Shown here piece by piece: positions 27,241 through 35,505 of a stretch of DNA of 58,579 nucleotides (the first letter of the stretch is position 1; each line of letters opens with the position of its first letter). Below the pieces are notes generated by a model that was not told the origin of the DNA, did no database searches, and saw nothing but the letters and a program-made list of their open reading frames with translations. The DNA is from Candidatus Spongiihabitans thiooxidans (GTDB lineage Bacteria; Pseudomonadota; Gammaproteobacteria; Arenicellales; Poriferihabitantaceae): the NCBI GenBank assembly GCA_001543005.1, contig LFLB01000039.1, positions 1 to 58,579 of the forward strand, given 5' to 3'. A program made the position numbers and the translations under genes.

Positions 27241-28167
27241 ATGGACTGGCATCTACTAATTTCCCAAATGCTCAATGGTTTGCAGCTTGGATTGTTATTA
27301 TTCTTGCTGGCTGCCGGATTGACGCTGATTCTTGGAATCATGGATTTCATTAATCTTTCGCATGGCTCTTTTTACATGATCGGCGCTTTTTTTTGCGCCA
27401 GTCTGATGGCGATAACCGAATCATTGATTTTCTCGATTGTGTTTGCGGTAATTGGGGTTTTTGCCGTTGGCGCTCTGGTTGAACGGTTCATCGTCAGAAG
27501 ACTCTACAAAAATGATCATCTCGATCATGTGTTGGTTACCTTTGGGTTGATTCTGGTATTCGATACCCTGGCGCATATGATTTGGGGTTCGGCAGGGCGT
27601 GTCATACCGCTCTCCGATGCCCTTAATGGCCAGATTGAATTTGGCGGTTTCGTTATTCCGGCCTATCGTTTACTCATCATTGTCGCTGGATTGACGGTGG
27701 CCGTTGGACTGTATTTTCTAGTTACCCGATCGCGCCTGGGTATGTTGATACGGGCCGGTGCCTCGAATCGCAGCATGGTCAGTGCATTGGGTGTCAACAT
27801 TGACCGTTTATATTTAGTTATTTTTGCAATCGGCGCTGCTTTGGCCGGATTTGCCGGCATGCTGATTGCACCGATTACCGAGGCCAGCATTGGCATGGGC
27901 AATGAAATTATAATCGTTGCATTTGTGGTGGTCATCGTCGGTGGTCTTGGCTCTATTAAAGGCGCCTTTTACAGCGCCATTTTAATTGGATTTATCGATA
28001 CCCTCGGCCGTTCGTATCTTGATGACCTGCTTAAATTGTTCATCTCCAATCAATCCGCGGAAACCGCTGCGCCCGCATTATCGGCGATGATGATTTACCT
28101 GTTAATGGCGGTGGTTTTGGCATTCAAGCCGCAAGGATTATTTCCACCTGGCGGGCTGAACAAATAA
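27241..28167 (+). CDS. Branched-chain-type ABC transporter permease LivH-like
   Basis: Inner-membrane permease of the importer. The 308-residue product has about eight membrane segments and the family's early motif GLTLILGIMDFINLSHGSFYM. The conserved loop near GLGSIKGAFY is also present. Its stop overlaps the next permease start by one base (TAATG), showing translational coupling. Length is normal. Confidence 0.9.
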   Translation: MDWHLLISQMLNGLQLGLLLFLLAAGLTLILGIMDFINLSHGSFYMIGAFFCASLMAITESLIFSIVFAVIGVFAVGALVERFIVRRLYKNDHLDHVLVTFGLILVFDTLAHMIWGSAGRVIPLSDALNGQIEFGGFVIPAYRLLIIVAGLTVAVGLYFLVTRSRLGMLIRAGASNRSMVSALGVNIDRLYLVIFAIGAALAGFAGMLIAPITEASIGMGNEIIIVAFVVVIVGGLGSIKGAFYSAILIGFIDTLGRSYLDDLLKLFISNQSAETAAPALSAMMIYLLMAVVLAFKPQGLFPPGGLNK

Positions 28168-29138
28168 TGTTCAGCCGTTTCAAATTCATCACTGCCCGGG
28201 TGTATCTTGGCTTTACATTACTGTTATTCATGGTGCCGATTGTCACCTCTGTTACCGGCCAGGATTTTTATCTTGACCTGTTAACTCGTGTTTTAATATT
28301 GGCAATTGCGGCATTGAGTCTGAATTTAATGGTTGGTTTCAGCGGTATGATCAGTCTCGGTCATGCCGCATTCATTGGCATTGGCGCTTACTGTGTGGGT
28401 ATTCCGGCTTACTACGACATCCACAATGGATTCGTCCATCTTGGGCTCGCTATGGTATGCAGCGCGGTATTTGCGTTGATTACTGGCGCAATATGCCTGC
28501 GTACCCGCGGTCTGTATTTTATTATGATTACGCTGGCGTTTGCACAGATGCTGTATTTTACCTTTGTCAGCCTTGATGAATACGGTGCGGATGACGGTCT
28601 GGTGATTTATAAACGCAGTGAGTTTGCAGGTCTGCTAAACATAGAAAATGCGACCACCCTGTATTACACCGTTCTGGCAGTATTGCTGATCTTTTTTGTG
28701 TTGCTGCATCGTTTAGTACAGGCCCGTTATGGCCGCGTGATTATTGGCAGCAAGCACAACGAACAGCGTATGCAGGCACTTGGCTATAATACGTATAAAT
28801 ACAAATTGGTTTGTTATGTGATTTCAGGCACCATGGCCGGGGTTGCCGGTTTTTTTCTGGGTAATTTCACCAATTATATTAGTCCGGAGATGATGGATTG
28901 GACGCATTCCAGCGAGTTGTTATTCATGATTGTCATCGGTGGGACGGGGGGGGTGTTTAGCCCGATTATCGGCGCCGCCGTGTTTCTTTTGCTCGAGGAA
29001 TTTCTGTCTGGAATCACCATTTTTTGGCATTTGATATTTGGTTTGATCCTGATCGCCATGGTGTTATTTGGCAAGGGTGGTGTGCATGGATTACTGCTGC
29101 GCTGGGACGAAAAAGTGACGAACGGCGCTGGCCAATGA
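28167..29138 (+). CDS. Branched-chain-type ABC transporter permease LivM-like
   Basis: Second permease of the importer, 323 residues with about eight to ten membrane segments. The typical LivM segment ALSLNLMVGFSGMISLGHAAFIGIGAY is seen near residues 45-70 (only short parts are conserved word for word), and GGTGGVFSPIIGA lies near the C-terminus. It overlaps both neighbours by one to four bases within the operon. Confidence 0.9.
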   Translation: MFSRFKFITARVYLGFTLLLFMVPIVTSVTGQDFYLDLLTRVLILAIAALSLNLMVGFSGMISLGHAAFIGIGAYCVGIPAYYDIHNGFVHLGLAMVCSAVFALITGAICLRTRGLYFIMITLAFAQMLYFTFVSLDEYGADDGLVIYKRSEFAGLLNIENATTLYYTVLAVLLIFFVLLHRLVQARYGRVIIGSKHNEQRMQALGYNTYKYKLVCYVISGTMAGVAGFFLGNFTNYISPEMMDWTHSSELLFMIVIGGTGGVFSPIIGAAVFLLLEEFLSGITIFWHLIFGLILIAMVLFGKGGVHGLLLRWDEKVTNGAGQ

Positions 29139-29878
29139 TCCTGCAAGTACAAAACCTGAACAAATCATTTGGTGGTATCAGCGCATCATCGGACCTTAAT
29201 TTCGAGGTCGCCAAGGGACAGGTTCACGCCATTGTCGGGCCAAACGGCGCCGGTAAAACCACGCTGATTGCACAGATTTCCGGGGTTTTAAAACCCGATA
29301 GTGGAAACATAATATTTAATGGCAAAAATATAACCAAAACCAGCGCATATCGACGGGCACATATCGGCTTGGCGCGATCGTTTCAAATAACCAGTGTTAT
29401 TTTGCCCATGACAGTGCTTGAAAATGTGATGCTCGCCGTGCAGTCGTTATCCGGTCACTCATTTCGGTTTTGGTCGCCAGCTTCCCGGGAAAACCACAAC
29501 CGTGAACAAGCGCAACAATATTTAATCGATGTCGGCCTTGGGCAACGTGCCGGTGCGCTCGCCGGTGAAATAGCCCATGGCGAGCAGCGACAATTGGAAA
29601 TTGCCATGGCCCTGGCGTTAACGCCGCAGTTGCTGCTGCTGGATGAGCCGACTGCGGGAATGAGTAAGGACGAATCCGGAAATATAATTAAGTTGTTGAA
29701 TAAACTTAAAGGTCAAATCACAATTTTGCTGATCGAACACGATATGGATACGGTATTTGCATTAGCAGACACGACTTCTGTTTTGGTTGATGGACACATT
29801 ATTGCCACCGGCAGTACCGCCCAAATTCGACAAAACCCGGAAGTGCAGAGAGCCTATCTCGGAGATTCGCTGGCATGA
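29135..29878 (+). CDS. Branched-chain-type ABC transporter ATPase LivG-like
   Basis: Cytoplasmic ATPase of the importer. Walker A is GPNGAGKT and Walker B LLLLDEPTAG; the signature region is AHGEQRQLEIAMAL, the LivG variant of LSGGQ. ATG 29135 overlaps the livM-like stop as ATGA and was chosen over an upstream in-frame start inside livM. The product has 247 residues. Confidence 0.9.
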   Translation: MILQVQNLNKSFGGISASSDLNFEVAKGQVHAIVGPNGAGKTTLIAQISGVLKPDSGNIIFNGKNITKTSAYRRAHIGLARSFQITSVILPMTVLENVMLAVQSLSGHSFRFWSPASRENHNREQAQQYLIDVGLGQRAGALAGEIAHGEQRQLEIAMALALTPQLLLLDEPTAGMSKDESGNIIKLLNKLKGQITILLIEHDMDTVFALADTTSVLVDGHIIATGSTAQIRQNPEVQRAYLGDSLA

Positions 29879-30579
29879 CGTTGGCGGTAAAAAATATTGA
29901 CACGTTTTACCGCAGTGGCCAGGTCTTGTTTAACCTTAGCCTGGAAATCAAGCACGGCAGTGTGACCACCTTGCTCGGTAGAAACGGCATGGGCAAAACC
30001 ACAACCGTCAATTCCATTATTGGGAACATTCCATGCAGCGGCGGTGGAATATATTACAACAATGAAAAAATTGATGGGCTGCGGTCCTTTCAAATTGCAC
30101 AGAAAGGCATTGGTCTGGTGCCCGAAGGCAGGCAAATCTTTCCGAACCTGAATGTCCGAGAGAATCTGATTGCCACAGCAAAAAATTACAACTCATCGAT
30201 TGATCCATGGACCATGGAAAAGGTATTAGAATTATTTCCGTTGCTAAAAGATCGACTGCGTAACATGGGCAATCAGCTTTCTGGCGGCGAACAGCAGATG
30301 CTGGCGATAGGACGAGGGTTGATGCTAAATCCACAGCTATTGATACTCGACGAAGCAACCGAAGGCTTGGCGCCGCTTATGCGAAAAGAAATTTGGCGTC
30401 AGTTAGAAAAAATCAAACAAACTGGCATTTCAATATTATTGATCGACAAAAACCTCAATGATCTGTGCAGAATTGCAGATTATCATTATATTCTTGAAAA
30501 AGGACGTGTCGTTTGGCAAGGTGATTCCGAGACCCTGATGTCGATGCCCGATCTAAAAGAAAGGTATCTGGGTGTTTAA
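29875..30579 (+). CDS. Branched-chain-type ABC transporter ATPase LivF-like
   Basis: Second ATPase of the importer, 234 residues. Walker A GRNGMGKT, signature LSGGEQQMLAIGR and Walker B LLILDEATEG are all intact. It starts in an ATGA overlap with the livG-like gene and is the last gene of the run. A degraded minus-strand reading frame meets its stop codon. Confidence 0.9.
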   Translation: MTLAVKNIDTFYRSGQVLFNLSLEIKHGSVTTLLGRNGMGKTTTVNSIIGNIPCSGGGIYYNNEKIDGLRSFQIAQKGIGLVPEGRQIFPNLNVRENLIATAKNYNSSIDPWTMEKVLELFPLLKDRLRNMGNQLSGGEQQMLAIGRGLMLNPQLLILDEATEGLAPLMRKEIWRQLEKIKQTGISILLIDKNLNDLCRIADYHYILEKGRVVWQGDSETLMSMPDLKERYLGV

Positions 30580-30710
30580 AAGTTCAGGTACTCTTTCAAG
30601 TCATTTTCACGGTGATGGATTTGCATCATTGTTCCGATTTTTTCGCCATACGCTTGCTCCACTGGAAAAATAAAGTTGTGGGCGGAGCCCGCTAACGGTA
30701 CGTGTCCGAT
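30576..30710 (-). pseudogene. Possible C-terminal gene fragment, unrecognised
   Basis: A 44-codon open stretch on the minus strand, without a start codon, reads like a coding C-terminus (...VEQAYGEKIGTMMQIHHREND...) and stops on top of the livF-like stop codon. The upstream minus-strand ORF (30733-30924) is in a different context and could be part of the same decayed gene. Neither was recognised. Chance remains possible. Confidence 0.25.
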
Positions 30711-30930
30711 TTAATTGCCGGGTTATGCTTGTTCAAAACTGCGGCTTAAAGCCTCTGCGAATAAAAGCTTCTCTAGGTTTATGGACAACAATTGCGCGCT
30801 CGGATAGTTTGCGTGCTTCAAACCTGATTCCGAACATTTCCAGACTGATCATGCCCGTAGTTCCGTTGACTAAAAAATCCAGTACATACCCTCTCCTTAC
30901 CAGACCTGTGCTACTGAGATCCATGCTATC
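30711..30930. other. Gap with overlapping short ORFs, no supported gene
   Basis: Both strands carry ORFs of 60-70 codons here (plus 30725-30934, minus 30733-30924). Neither has a recognisable domain, a good ribosome site or convincing codon use. The stretch is probably decayed coding or repeat DNA. Confidence 0.35.
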
Positions 30931-31083
30931 CTAATCAATCGGCTTTCCGGTCACACCAACAAATGGCGCCTCGTAACCCCCTTCAGTGCGATCCATTTGT
31001 TTAATATCCAGATATAATCCTGTTGCAATCAACAGCACTAAACAAACCCCCACAATGGCAAAAATATTTATAACTGTTTTCAT
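30931..31083 (-). CDS. Small single-pass membrane protein, 50 residues
   Basis: ATG 31083 opens a 50-residue frame that ends at TAG 30931. Residues 3-25 form one hydrophobic membrane segment (FAIVGVCLVLLIATGLYL), followed by a short acidic and polar tail ending GVTGKPID. It starts 11 bp after the stop of the glycosylase gene on the same strand, so it may be the last gene of that small operon. Function unknown; the family was not recognised. Confidence 0.45.
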   Translation of the reverse strand: MKTVINIFAIVGVCLVLLIATGLYLDIKQMDRTEGGYEAPFVGVTGKPID

Positions 31084-31094
31084 TTCTATATCAC

Positions 31095-31598
31095 TCACTT
31101 AACCGCGAAAATAACTGACCACTCCAGCAATTTTACCTCAAACGACAAACTTGCCATTGCCGGACTTGTTGAAGGAAGCCTCAAATACTCGATGCCTTTT
31201 GTTTCAACAGATAGTTTTGGTAGCACTCTTTTGCAATATTCTTTTTCTGCCTTTGTGCCATTGAAAAACACCTGTCTTATGTTTGGGTGACGACAATAAA
31301 AAGAAACGAAGTCATTTTCCACTATCGTGCTATCAATTATCGCTGAATCAAGACTTCCTTGCCGTTCACAAGTCTGCATGACATCCCATAACGCAATTTT
31401 ATTATTTTTTAATATTCCCATTCTTTCTTCGTAGATTGCGGCGTGTTCAAACTCCAACAATCTCGCCATTATTTTCCAAAATGTGTTTCGAGGATTTCCG
31501 TAGTATTCTTTTTTTCTCAACGATTCTTCGCTCGGCATGCTACCCAAAATCAGAACCGTTGCCTGTGCATCTGCAATAGGCGGGAATCCTTCCTTCAC
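31095..31598 (-). CDS. DNA-deoxyinosine (hypoxanthine) glycosylase, uracil-DNA glycosylase superfamily
   Basis: The 167-residue product has the signature of family 6 glycosylases: LILGSMPSEESL, YYGNPRNTFW and, near the C-terminus, LPSTSPA. These enzymes remove deaminated bases, especially hypoxanthine, from DNA. The start is GTG 31598, which overlaps the upstream VOC gene stop as GTGA, so the two are translationally coupled. Confidence 0.8.
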   Translation of the reverse strand: MKEGFPPIADAQATVLILGSMPSEESLRKKEYYGNPRNTFWKIMARLLEFEHAAIYEERMGILKNNKIALWDVMQTCERQGSLDSAIIDSTIVENDFVSFYCRHPNIRQVFFNGTKAEKEYCKRVLPKLSVETKGIEYLRLPSTSPAMASLSFEVKLLEWSVIFAVK

Positions 31599-31960
31599 GT
31601 TTTTGGTTTTTTATCTGACCACACTGCATACTCATTGCCATTGGGATCAGCGAAGTGGAAGCGGCGACCCCCTGGAAAAGAAAATATGGGTTTTACCATT
31701 GCGCCACCAGCACCCTCGATTTTAGCTTGGGTTTGCCCCAGGTTTTTACTGTAAAAAACGATCAAGGCACTGCCGTTTTCGGTAGAAGTCACCAAGTCGG
31801 TTTGAAAAAAGCCGCCGTCAATACCTTGGTTGGAGAAAGTCGTATATTCAGGACCATAGTCTACGAACGACCAACCGAATACGGTTGCAAAAAAGTCTTT
31901 GGCTACCTTAATATCTTTAGCAGGAAACTCGACGTAGTTTATTTTCTCGTGCTTATTCAT
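31595..31960 (-). CDS. VOC-family (glyoxalase/bleomycin-resistance fold) protein
   Basis: The 121-residue product starts with a typical VOC strand pattern (INYVEFPAKDIKVAKDFFATVFGW) and ends with FHFADPNGNEYAVW, where the last metal-ligand Glu of the fold lies. Members bind a metal and act on varied small molecules; the substrate cannot be told. It is coupled to the glycosylase gene. Confidence 0.78.
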   Translation of the reverse strand: MNKHEKINYVEFPAKDIKVAKDFFATVFGWSFVDYGPEYTTFSNQGIDGGFFQTDLVTSTENGSALIVFYSKNLGQTQAKIEGAGGAMVKPIFSFPGGRRFHFADPNGNEYAVWSDKKPKT

Positions 31961-32014
31961 TGTTTTGTCCTGCTTCTCTTGTCCTTATGCCACATAACGA
32001 CCAAGCTCACCGGG

Positions 32015-32413
32015 TTAGCTGCTCGACGGCATATCTTCTGCATCAATGCCCGGCACGTAAGTGATACCGGCACGTTGCTTCCAATCGGCCGGGGAGGCCG
32101 CGTAGAAAATAATACACTTCTTATCGCACTCATATTTAACATGATTATCCTTGGGGACATACATCAAATCACCGCGATTGAGCACATAGTCAACCTCGTC
32201 GACGACCAGACGAAACGTGCCTTCAAGACAATAAATGAGTTCGTCGCAGGTTAAATCCCAAGGCACTGAGATTTGATTCAGGCAATTTATCCCGCCGCAC
32301 ATTGAGTCGCTGTGCTCGGTCGTCACAAACGGTTTTATAAAAGTGCCGTTAGCGGGCAAGTTGTCAATTCGATCTTGAATATCTGAAATTTTAAAAACGC
32401 TTGGCGCGGTCAT
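32015..32413 (-). CDS. Cupin-domain protein (EutQ-like)
   Basis: The 132-residue product is a single beta-barrel cupin: DELIYCLEGTFRLVVDEVDYVLNRGDLMYVPKDNHVKYECDKKC contains the two cupin motifs. It resembles the cupin part of ethanolamine-utilisation protein EutQ. No other eut gene is present, so a metabolic role is not assigned. Confidence 0.65.
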   Translation of the reverse strand: MTAPSVFKISDIQDRIDNLPANGTFIKPFVTTEHSDSMCGGINCLNQISVPWDLTCDELIYCLEGTFRLVVDEVDYVLNRGDLMYVPKDNHVKYECDKKCIIFYAASPADWKQRAGITYVPGIDAEDMPSSS

Positions 32414-32482
32414 CTGTTGCTCTCCAAATTATAATAAAGTTGCTGTGGTTCGCAATCGCCACTAGAAGCCTGCAACCTCGTA

Positions 32483-32839
32483 TTACCCAAAAACTTTCTT
32501 TATATCTTCAAATGTTGCAGTGATGGCATGCACGCGGGTATAACCCATTTGCGTCAGAGTCAGTGCGGCGAGTGATGCGCGTCCGCCGCCGCCACAGTGC
32601 GTTAAAATTACCGTTTCAGGGTCGGGACAAAGCGATGGGACTTTCATTTCGATCAATCCACGCGATATATTTGTGGAGTCTGTCAGTTTGGATTGAGCCG
32701 CACTGTGGGCCTCTCGAACATCAATTATTACGGCATTCCCGGTTTCATCGTATAGTGATTTTGCGGATGCCACATCAAGACAAGATATCCGTGTTTGAGC
32801 TTCTGAGATGAATTGGCCGGCGGTTTTAATCATGGTCAT
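32483..32839 (-). CDS. Single-domain rhodanese
   Basis: A 118-residue cytoplasmic rhodanese. The active-site loop is C82-GGGG-R, matching the CxxGxR pattern of sulfurtransferases, and VIIDVRE is the conserved N-terminal motif. It may handle persulfide sulfur, which would suit a sulfur oxidiser, but such proteins are common everywhere. Confidence 0.85.
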   Translation of the reverse strand: MTMIKTAGQFISEAQTRISCLDVASAKSLYDETGNAVIIDVREAHSAAQSKLTDSTNISRGLIEMKVPSLCPDPETVILTHCGGGGRASLAALTLTQMGYTRVHAITATFEDIKKVFG

Positions 32840-32932
32840 TCTGACTATAGGGCAGGCGAATTATATAGATGACTGGCCGAACAAGTGATAGTAAATACAG
32901 GAAGTGGGGCTTGTTGCTTAGACTAAAAGCAA

Positions 32933-33261
32933 TCAAGCTTTATCATTAGGCTTTGCAAACCATCCCAAACCGAAAAGATAGAGCGCCATTGTCGCATTGA
33001 TTGGCATCCATATTATCTTTGGAATATCGGCGGTGAAGTCAGTGAAGAAAGGGTTCCAAAAACCGCAATAACGATAAACAGCGCGGGCAATAATTCTTTG
33101 TCTTGCTGTTTGAAATAAGAAAACGCCGCATATAGACCGATGGCAAATGTTGCTGGGACCAACAAATAGTCATAATATGCATTGGGCATTTCAGCTATGC
33201 CTATGGCATGTATTGCGCCCAGTAGGCAAAGCAAAATTCTTAAGATGTTTGTTTGTGTCAT
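32933..33261 (-). pseudogene. Small multi-pass membrane protein broken by one frameshift
   Basis: ATG 33261 reads about 70 residues with three membrane segments, then runs out of frame and stops at 33013. In another frame the sequence continues convincingly (NPFFTDFTADIPKIIWMP..., then a fourth membrane segment) to TGA 32933. One added base in the run of five A at 33058-33062 (plus strand) joins the halves into a 109-residue protein with FWNPFF at the joint. It resembles small DUF6804-type membrane proteins. This is either a recent mutation or a homopolymer sequencing error. Confidence 0.6.
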
Positions 33262-33301
33262 GGAGGAATCTCCTGTCTATCTAAAGTTGTCTACTGGGAT
33301 T

Positions 33302-33613
33302 TTATGCTTCAGGTTTCAATATCTGTTCCAGCTCACCGCTTTCATACAACTGGGTGACAATATCGCAACCCCCGACAAATTCGCCGCGAACATAGAGCTG
33401 GGGAACAGTCGGCCAGTTTGAATATTCTTTGATGCCTGCGCGTACCGCATCGTCCGCGAGCACATCTATCGATGCAAATCTGACATCGTAGGACTGCAGA
33501 ATCTGAGTGGTGCGACCAGAAAATCCGCATTGAGGAAAATCGGGATTTCCTTTCATAAAGAGAACGATTTCATTGTTATCAATGATCTCTTTTAATTGTT
33601 CTTGAATTAACAT
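33302..33613 (-). CDS. grxD: Monothiol glutaredoxin GrxD
   Basis: Carries and transfers [2Fe-2S] clusters, often with a BolA-family partner. The 103-residue product has the monothiol motif CGFS (C29), the TVPQLY segment and the GGCDI motif of the glutathione site. The BolA-family gene ibaG lies 60 bp upstream on the same strand, so the two likely partners are neighbours. Confidence 0.95.
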   Translation of the reverse strand: MLIQEQLKEIIDNNEIVLFMKGNPDFPQCGFSGRTTQILQSYDVRFASIDVLADDAVRAGIKEYSNWPTVPQLYVRGEFVGGCDIVTQLYESGELEQILKPEA

Positions 33614-33673
33614 AGTGGATGCCTCTAAAAAATAGTCTATTTTATACGGTGGTCATTAAAGCATATCCTGAAA

Positions 33674-33901
33674 TTATAATTCAGCAGGAGTCAGTGTTTT
33701 CATCGACAAGGCATGAATTTCAGATTTCATTTTATCTCCCAGCGCACTGTACACCATTTTATGACGTTGAATCAGCGATTTTCCTGCAAAGTCCGGGCAG
33801 ACGATGATTGCTTCAAAATGCTGCCCGTCTCCATCAACGGTAACTTCACTGTTTTCCAAACCCTGGGAAATCCAGTTTTGTATGTCTTGGGGTGCGACCA
33901 T
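33674..33901 (-). CDS. ibaG: BolA-family protein IbaG
   Basis: Small BolA-like protein that binds monothiol glutaredoxins through a shared iron-sulfur cluster. The 75-residue product has the BolA fold with the C/H pair in IIVCPDFAGKSLIQRHKMVYSAL. ATG 33901 was chosen over an in-frame TTG two codons earlier. It ends the mla operon, the usual place for ibaG in Gammaproteobacteria, and is followed here by grxD where murA is common. Confidence 0.92.
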   Translation of the reverse strand: MVAPQDIQNWISQGLENSEVTVDGDGQHFEAIIVCPDFAGKSLIQRHKMVYSALGDKMKSEIHALSMKTLTPAEL

Positions 33902-33980
33902 TGCCAATATAATTAAGTTCGGGTGATAGATTCAACTTGGGGTTGATGAGCCATTAAACAAGTCTTTCCATAGGCGAAAT

Positions 33981-34265
33981 TCAGGTCTGAAATAGCGCGG
34001 TCAAGCCGCCCAGTTTGGCGATATCCAATAATTTTTTCGGCGCATTGGTAAAACTCAATGTGGATGCCGATGCTGTCGCACAGGTTTGCCAATACACCAG
34101 CAACGCCAATCCGGCGCTGTCAATTTCATCGATTTCCTGCAAATCCACCCGATACGCAGGCGCGGTAAATTCAGGGGTATTCATAAAAACTCGGGCGACT
34201 GATGCGGTGGTCAGTTTCCCTGCCAAACGAATATCCACGCCGACCGTGGTAATTGTTATTGCCAT
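33981..34265 (-). CDS. mlaB: STAS-domain protein MlaB
   Basis: Cytoplasmic STAS subunit that stabilises the MlaFE lipid transporter. The STAS core is visible (VDLQEIDEIDSAGLALLVYW, with the conserved Ser/Asp region). Several in-frame starts exist at 34325, 34274 and 34265; ATG 34265 gives a 94-residue protein that begins where the fold begins. The segment between this start and mlaC contains a copy of the dispersed GCGCAGGATGCGC repeat, so the upstream residues are probably not native. Confidence 0.85.
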   Translation of the reverse strand: MAITITTVGVDIRLAGKLTTASVARVFMNTPEFTAPAYRVDLQEIDEIDSAGLALLVYWQTCATASASTLSFTNAPKKLLDIAKLGGLTALFQT

Positions 34266-34283
34266 GGACGGCATGTATGTCGT

Positions 34284-34305
34284 GGGCGCAGGATGCGCAG
34301 GAGCG
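34284..34305. repeat. Dispersed GCGCAGGATGCGC repeat near the mlaB start
   Basis: GGGCGCAGGATGCGCAGGAG and the following two bases match the core of the tandem repeat at positions 1-235. It lies between the mlaC stop and the preferred mlaB start. It either spaces the two genes or, if translation starts at 34325, encodes an N-terminal extension of MlaB. Confidence 0.65.
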
Positions 34306-34334
34306 ACCCCCATATTATGGTTCATGATTATTAT

Positions 34335-34994
34335 TCATGGCTCGTAATTTTTGTCGTTATTATCCTTTATGCCGGCAATCATTCCATCCAACCCTTCACG
34401 GTGTATGATTGATTGGAAGACCGCCCGATAATTAAGCACCATATTCAAACTACCAACCGTCAAGTTGTAGATTTTCCATTGGTGGCTGTCATCCCGGCGG
34501 TCATCCTGGATAAGAGAATAAACCACGGGTATTGACCCCTGTTCGTTGATGCTAACACTGGTATTTACCGTTCCAAATCTGACCCCTTTTTTCTCCTTAA
34601 CGGCCGATTCACCAAACTCGACGGTTTCATTGCCAGTGTATCGAAACAAAGCGGTAGCGTAGGTCACGATCAATAATCTTTTGAATTCATCAGCAAACTC
34701 CTGGCGTTGCTGCACGCTGGCTTTCTTCCAACTCTTCGCCAAAACCAACTTGGAGATATAGTCGAAGTCAAATAGCGGGCTCGCTATCCGATCTACCAAC
34801 TCAAATAAATCCCGGTTATTGCCCTCCAATTGATCCCGTTTTTCAGAAAATTCCTCAAGCAACGAGTTAACCGTTTTTTCTATGATGATAGCTGGATCAT
34901 CGTTTGCACCGGCTTGCGGTGTCGCAAACAGCGTTAAAGAAATGGCTAATGCAGTCAATAAATGCTTGATTTGAAACGGGTGTTTTTTGTTCAT
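34335..34994 (-). CDS. mlaC: Periplasmic phospholipid-binding protein MlaC
   Basis: Shuttles phospholipids between the outer-membrane MlaA complex and MlaFEDB. The 219-residue product has a signal peptide ending near residue 30 (AGA|NDDPA) and the MlaC/Ttg2D domain, with the late conserved block KIYNLTVGSLNMVLNYRAVFQSII. It lies 14 bp after mlaD in the operon. Confidence 0.93.
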   Translation of the reverse strand: MNKKHPFQIKHLLTALAISLTLFATPQAGANDDPAIIIEKTVNSLLEEFSEKRDQLEGNNRDLFELVDRIASPLFDFDYISKLVLAKSWKKASVQQRQEFADEFKRLLIVTYATALFRYTGNETVEFGESAVKEKKGVRFGTVNTSVSINEQGSIPVVYSLIQDDRRDDSHQWKIYNLTVGSLNMVLNYRAVFQSIIHREGLDGMIAGIKDNNDKNYEP

Positions 34995-35008
34995 TAATTT
35001 TCCTGTTG

Positions 35009-35503
35009 CTACTGGTCTTTGGAATTATTTTTTTCCGGCTCTTGTCCCTGATCTTGTCCTTGGCTAAACATGAATTGACTAATCAAGGACTCGAGTTGTA
35101 TCGCCGATTGCGTTAACTCCAAGGTATCGCCTTGTTCAAGGTAAATATCGGAAAATCCCGGCGACAACCCGACAAATTGTGCACCAAGCAAGCCTGAGGT
35201 GAGAATGGATGCGCCGGTATCCACCGCCAGGGTATCGTATTGTTGGTCGATATCCAGCCCGACTACCGCCACATAATCTTCTTTGTCAATCCAGATACCG
35301 CCGACACGGCCGACTCTGACACCACCAATCATCACCGGTGCTTTTACGTTTAGTCCGCCAACATTGTCAAATCTGGCTTCCACCCGATAGGATTTACCTG
35401 TACCGGTTCCAGCGGCGCTCACTTGCACCGCCAACATGACTATCGCGGCAATTCCAACGAGCATGAAAATACCCACCCATATCTCAATACTTTTTCTTTG
35501 CAT
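35009..35503 (-). CDS. mlaD: MCE-domain lipid transport protein MlaD
   Basis: Inner-membrane protein with one N-terminal membrane segment and a periplasmic MCE domain that forms a hexameric ring on MlaFE. The 164-residue product shows the MCE pattern YRVEARFDNVGGLNVKAPV and GVRVG. Its polar C-terminal tail (QGQDQGQEPEKN) contains a 12-bp duplication. Confidence 0.93.
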   Translation of the reverse strand: MQRKSIEIWVGIFMLVGIAAIVMLAVQVSAAGTGTGKSYRVEARFDNVGGLNVKAPVMIGGVRVGRVGGIWIDKEDYVAVVGLDIDQQYDTLAVDTGASILTSGLLGAQFVGLSPGFSDIYLEQGDTLELTQSAIQLESLISQFMFSQGQDQGQEPEKNNSKDQ

Positions 35504-35505
35504 GG

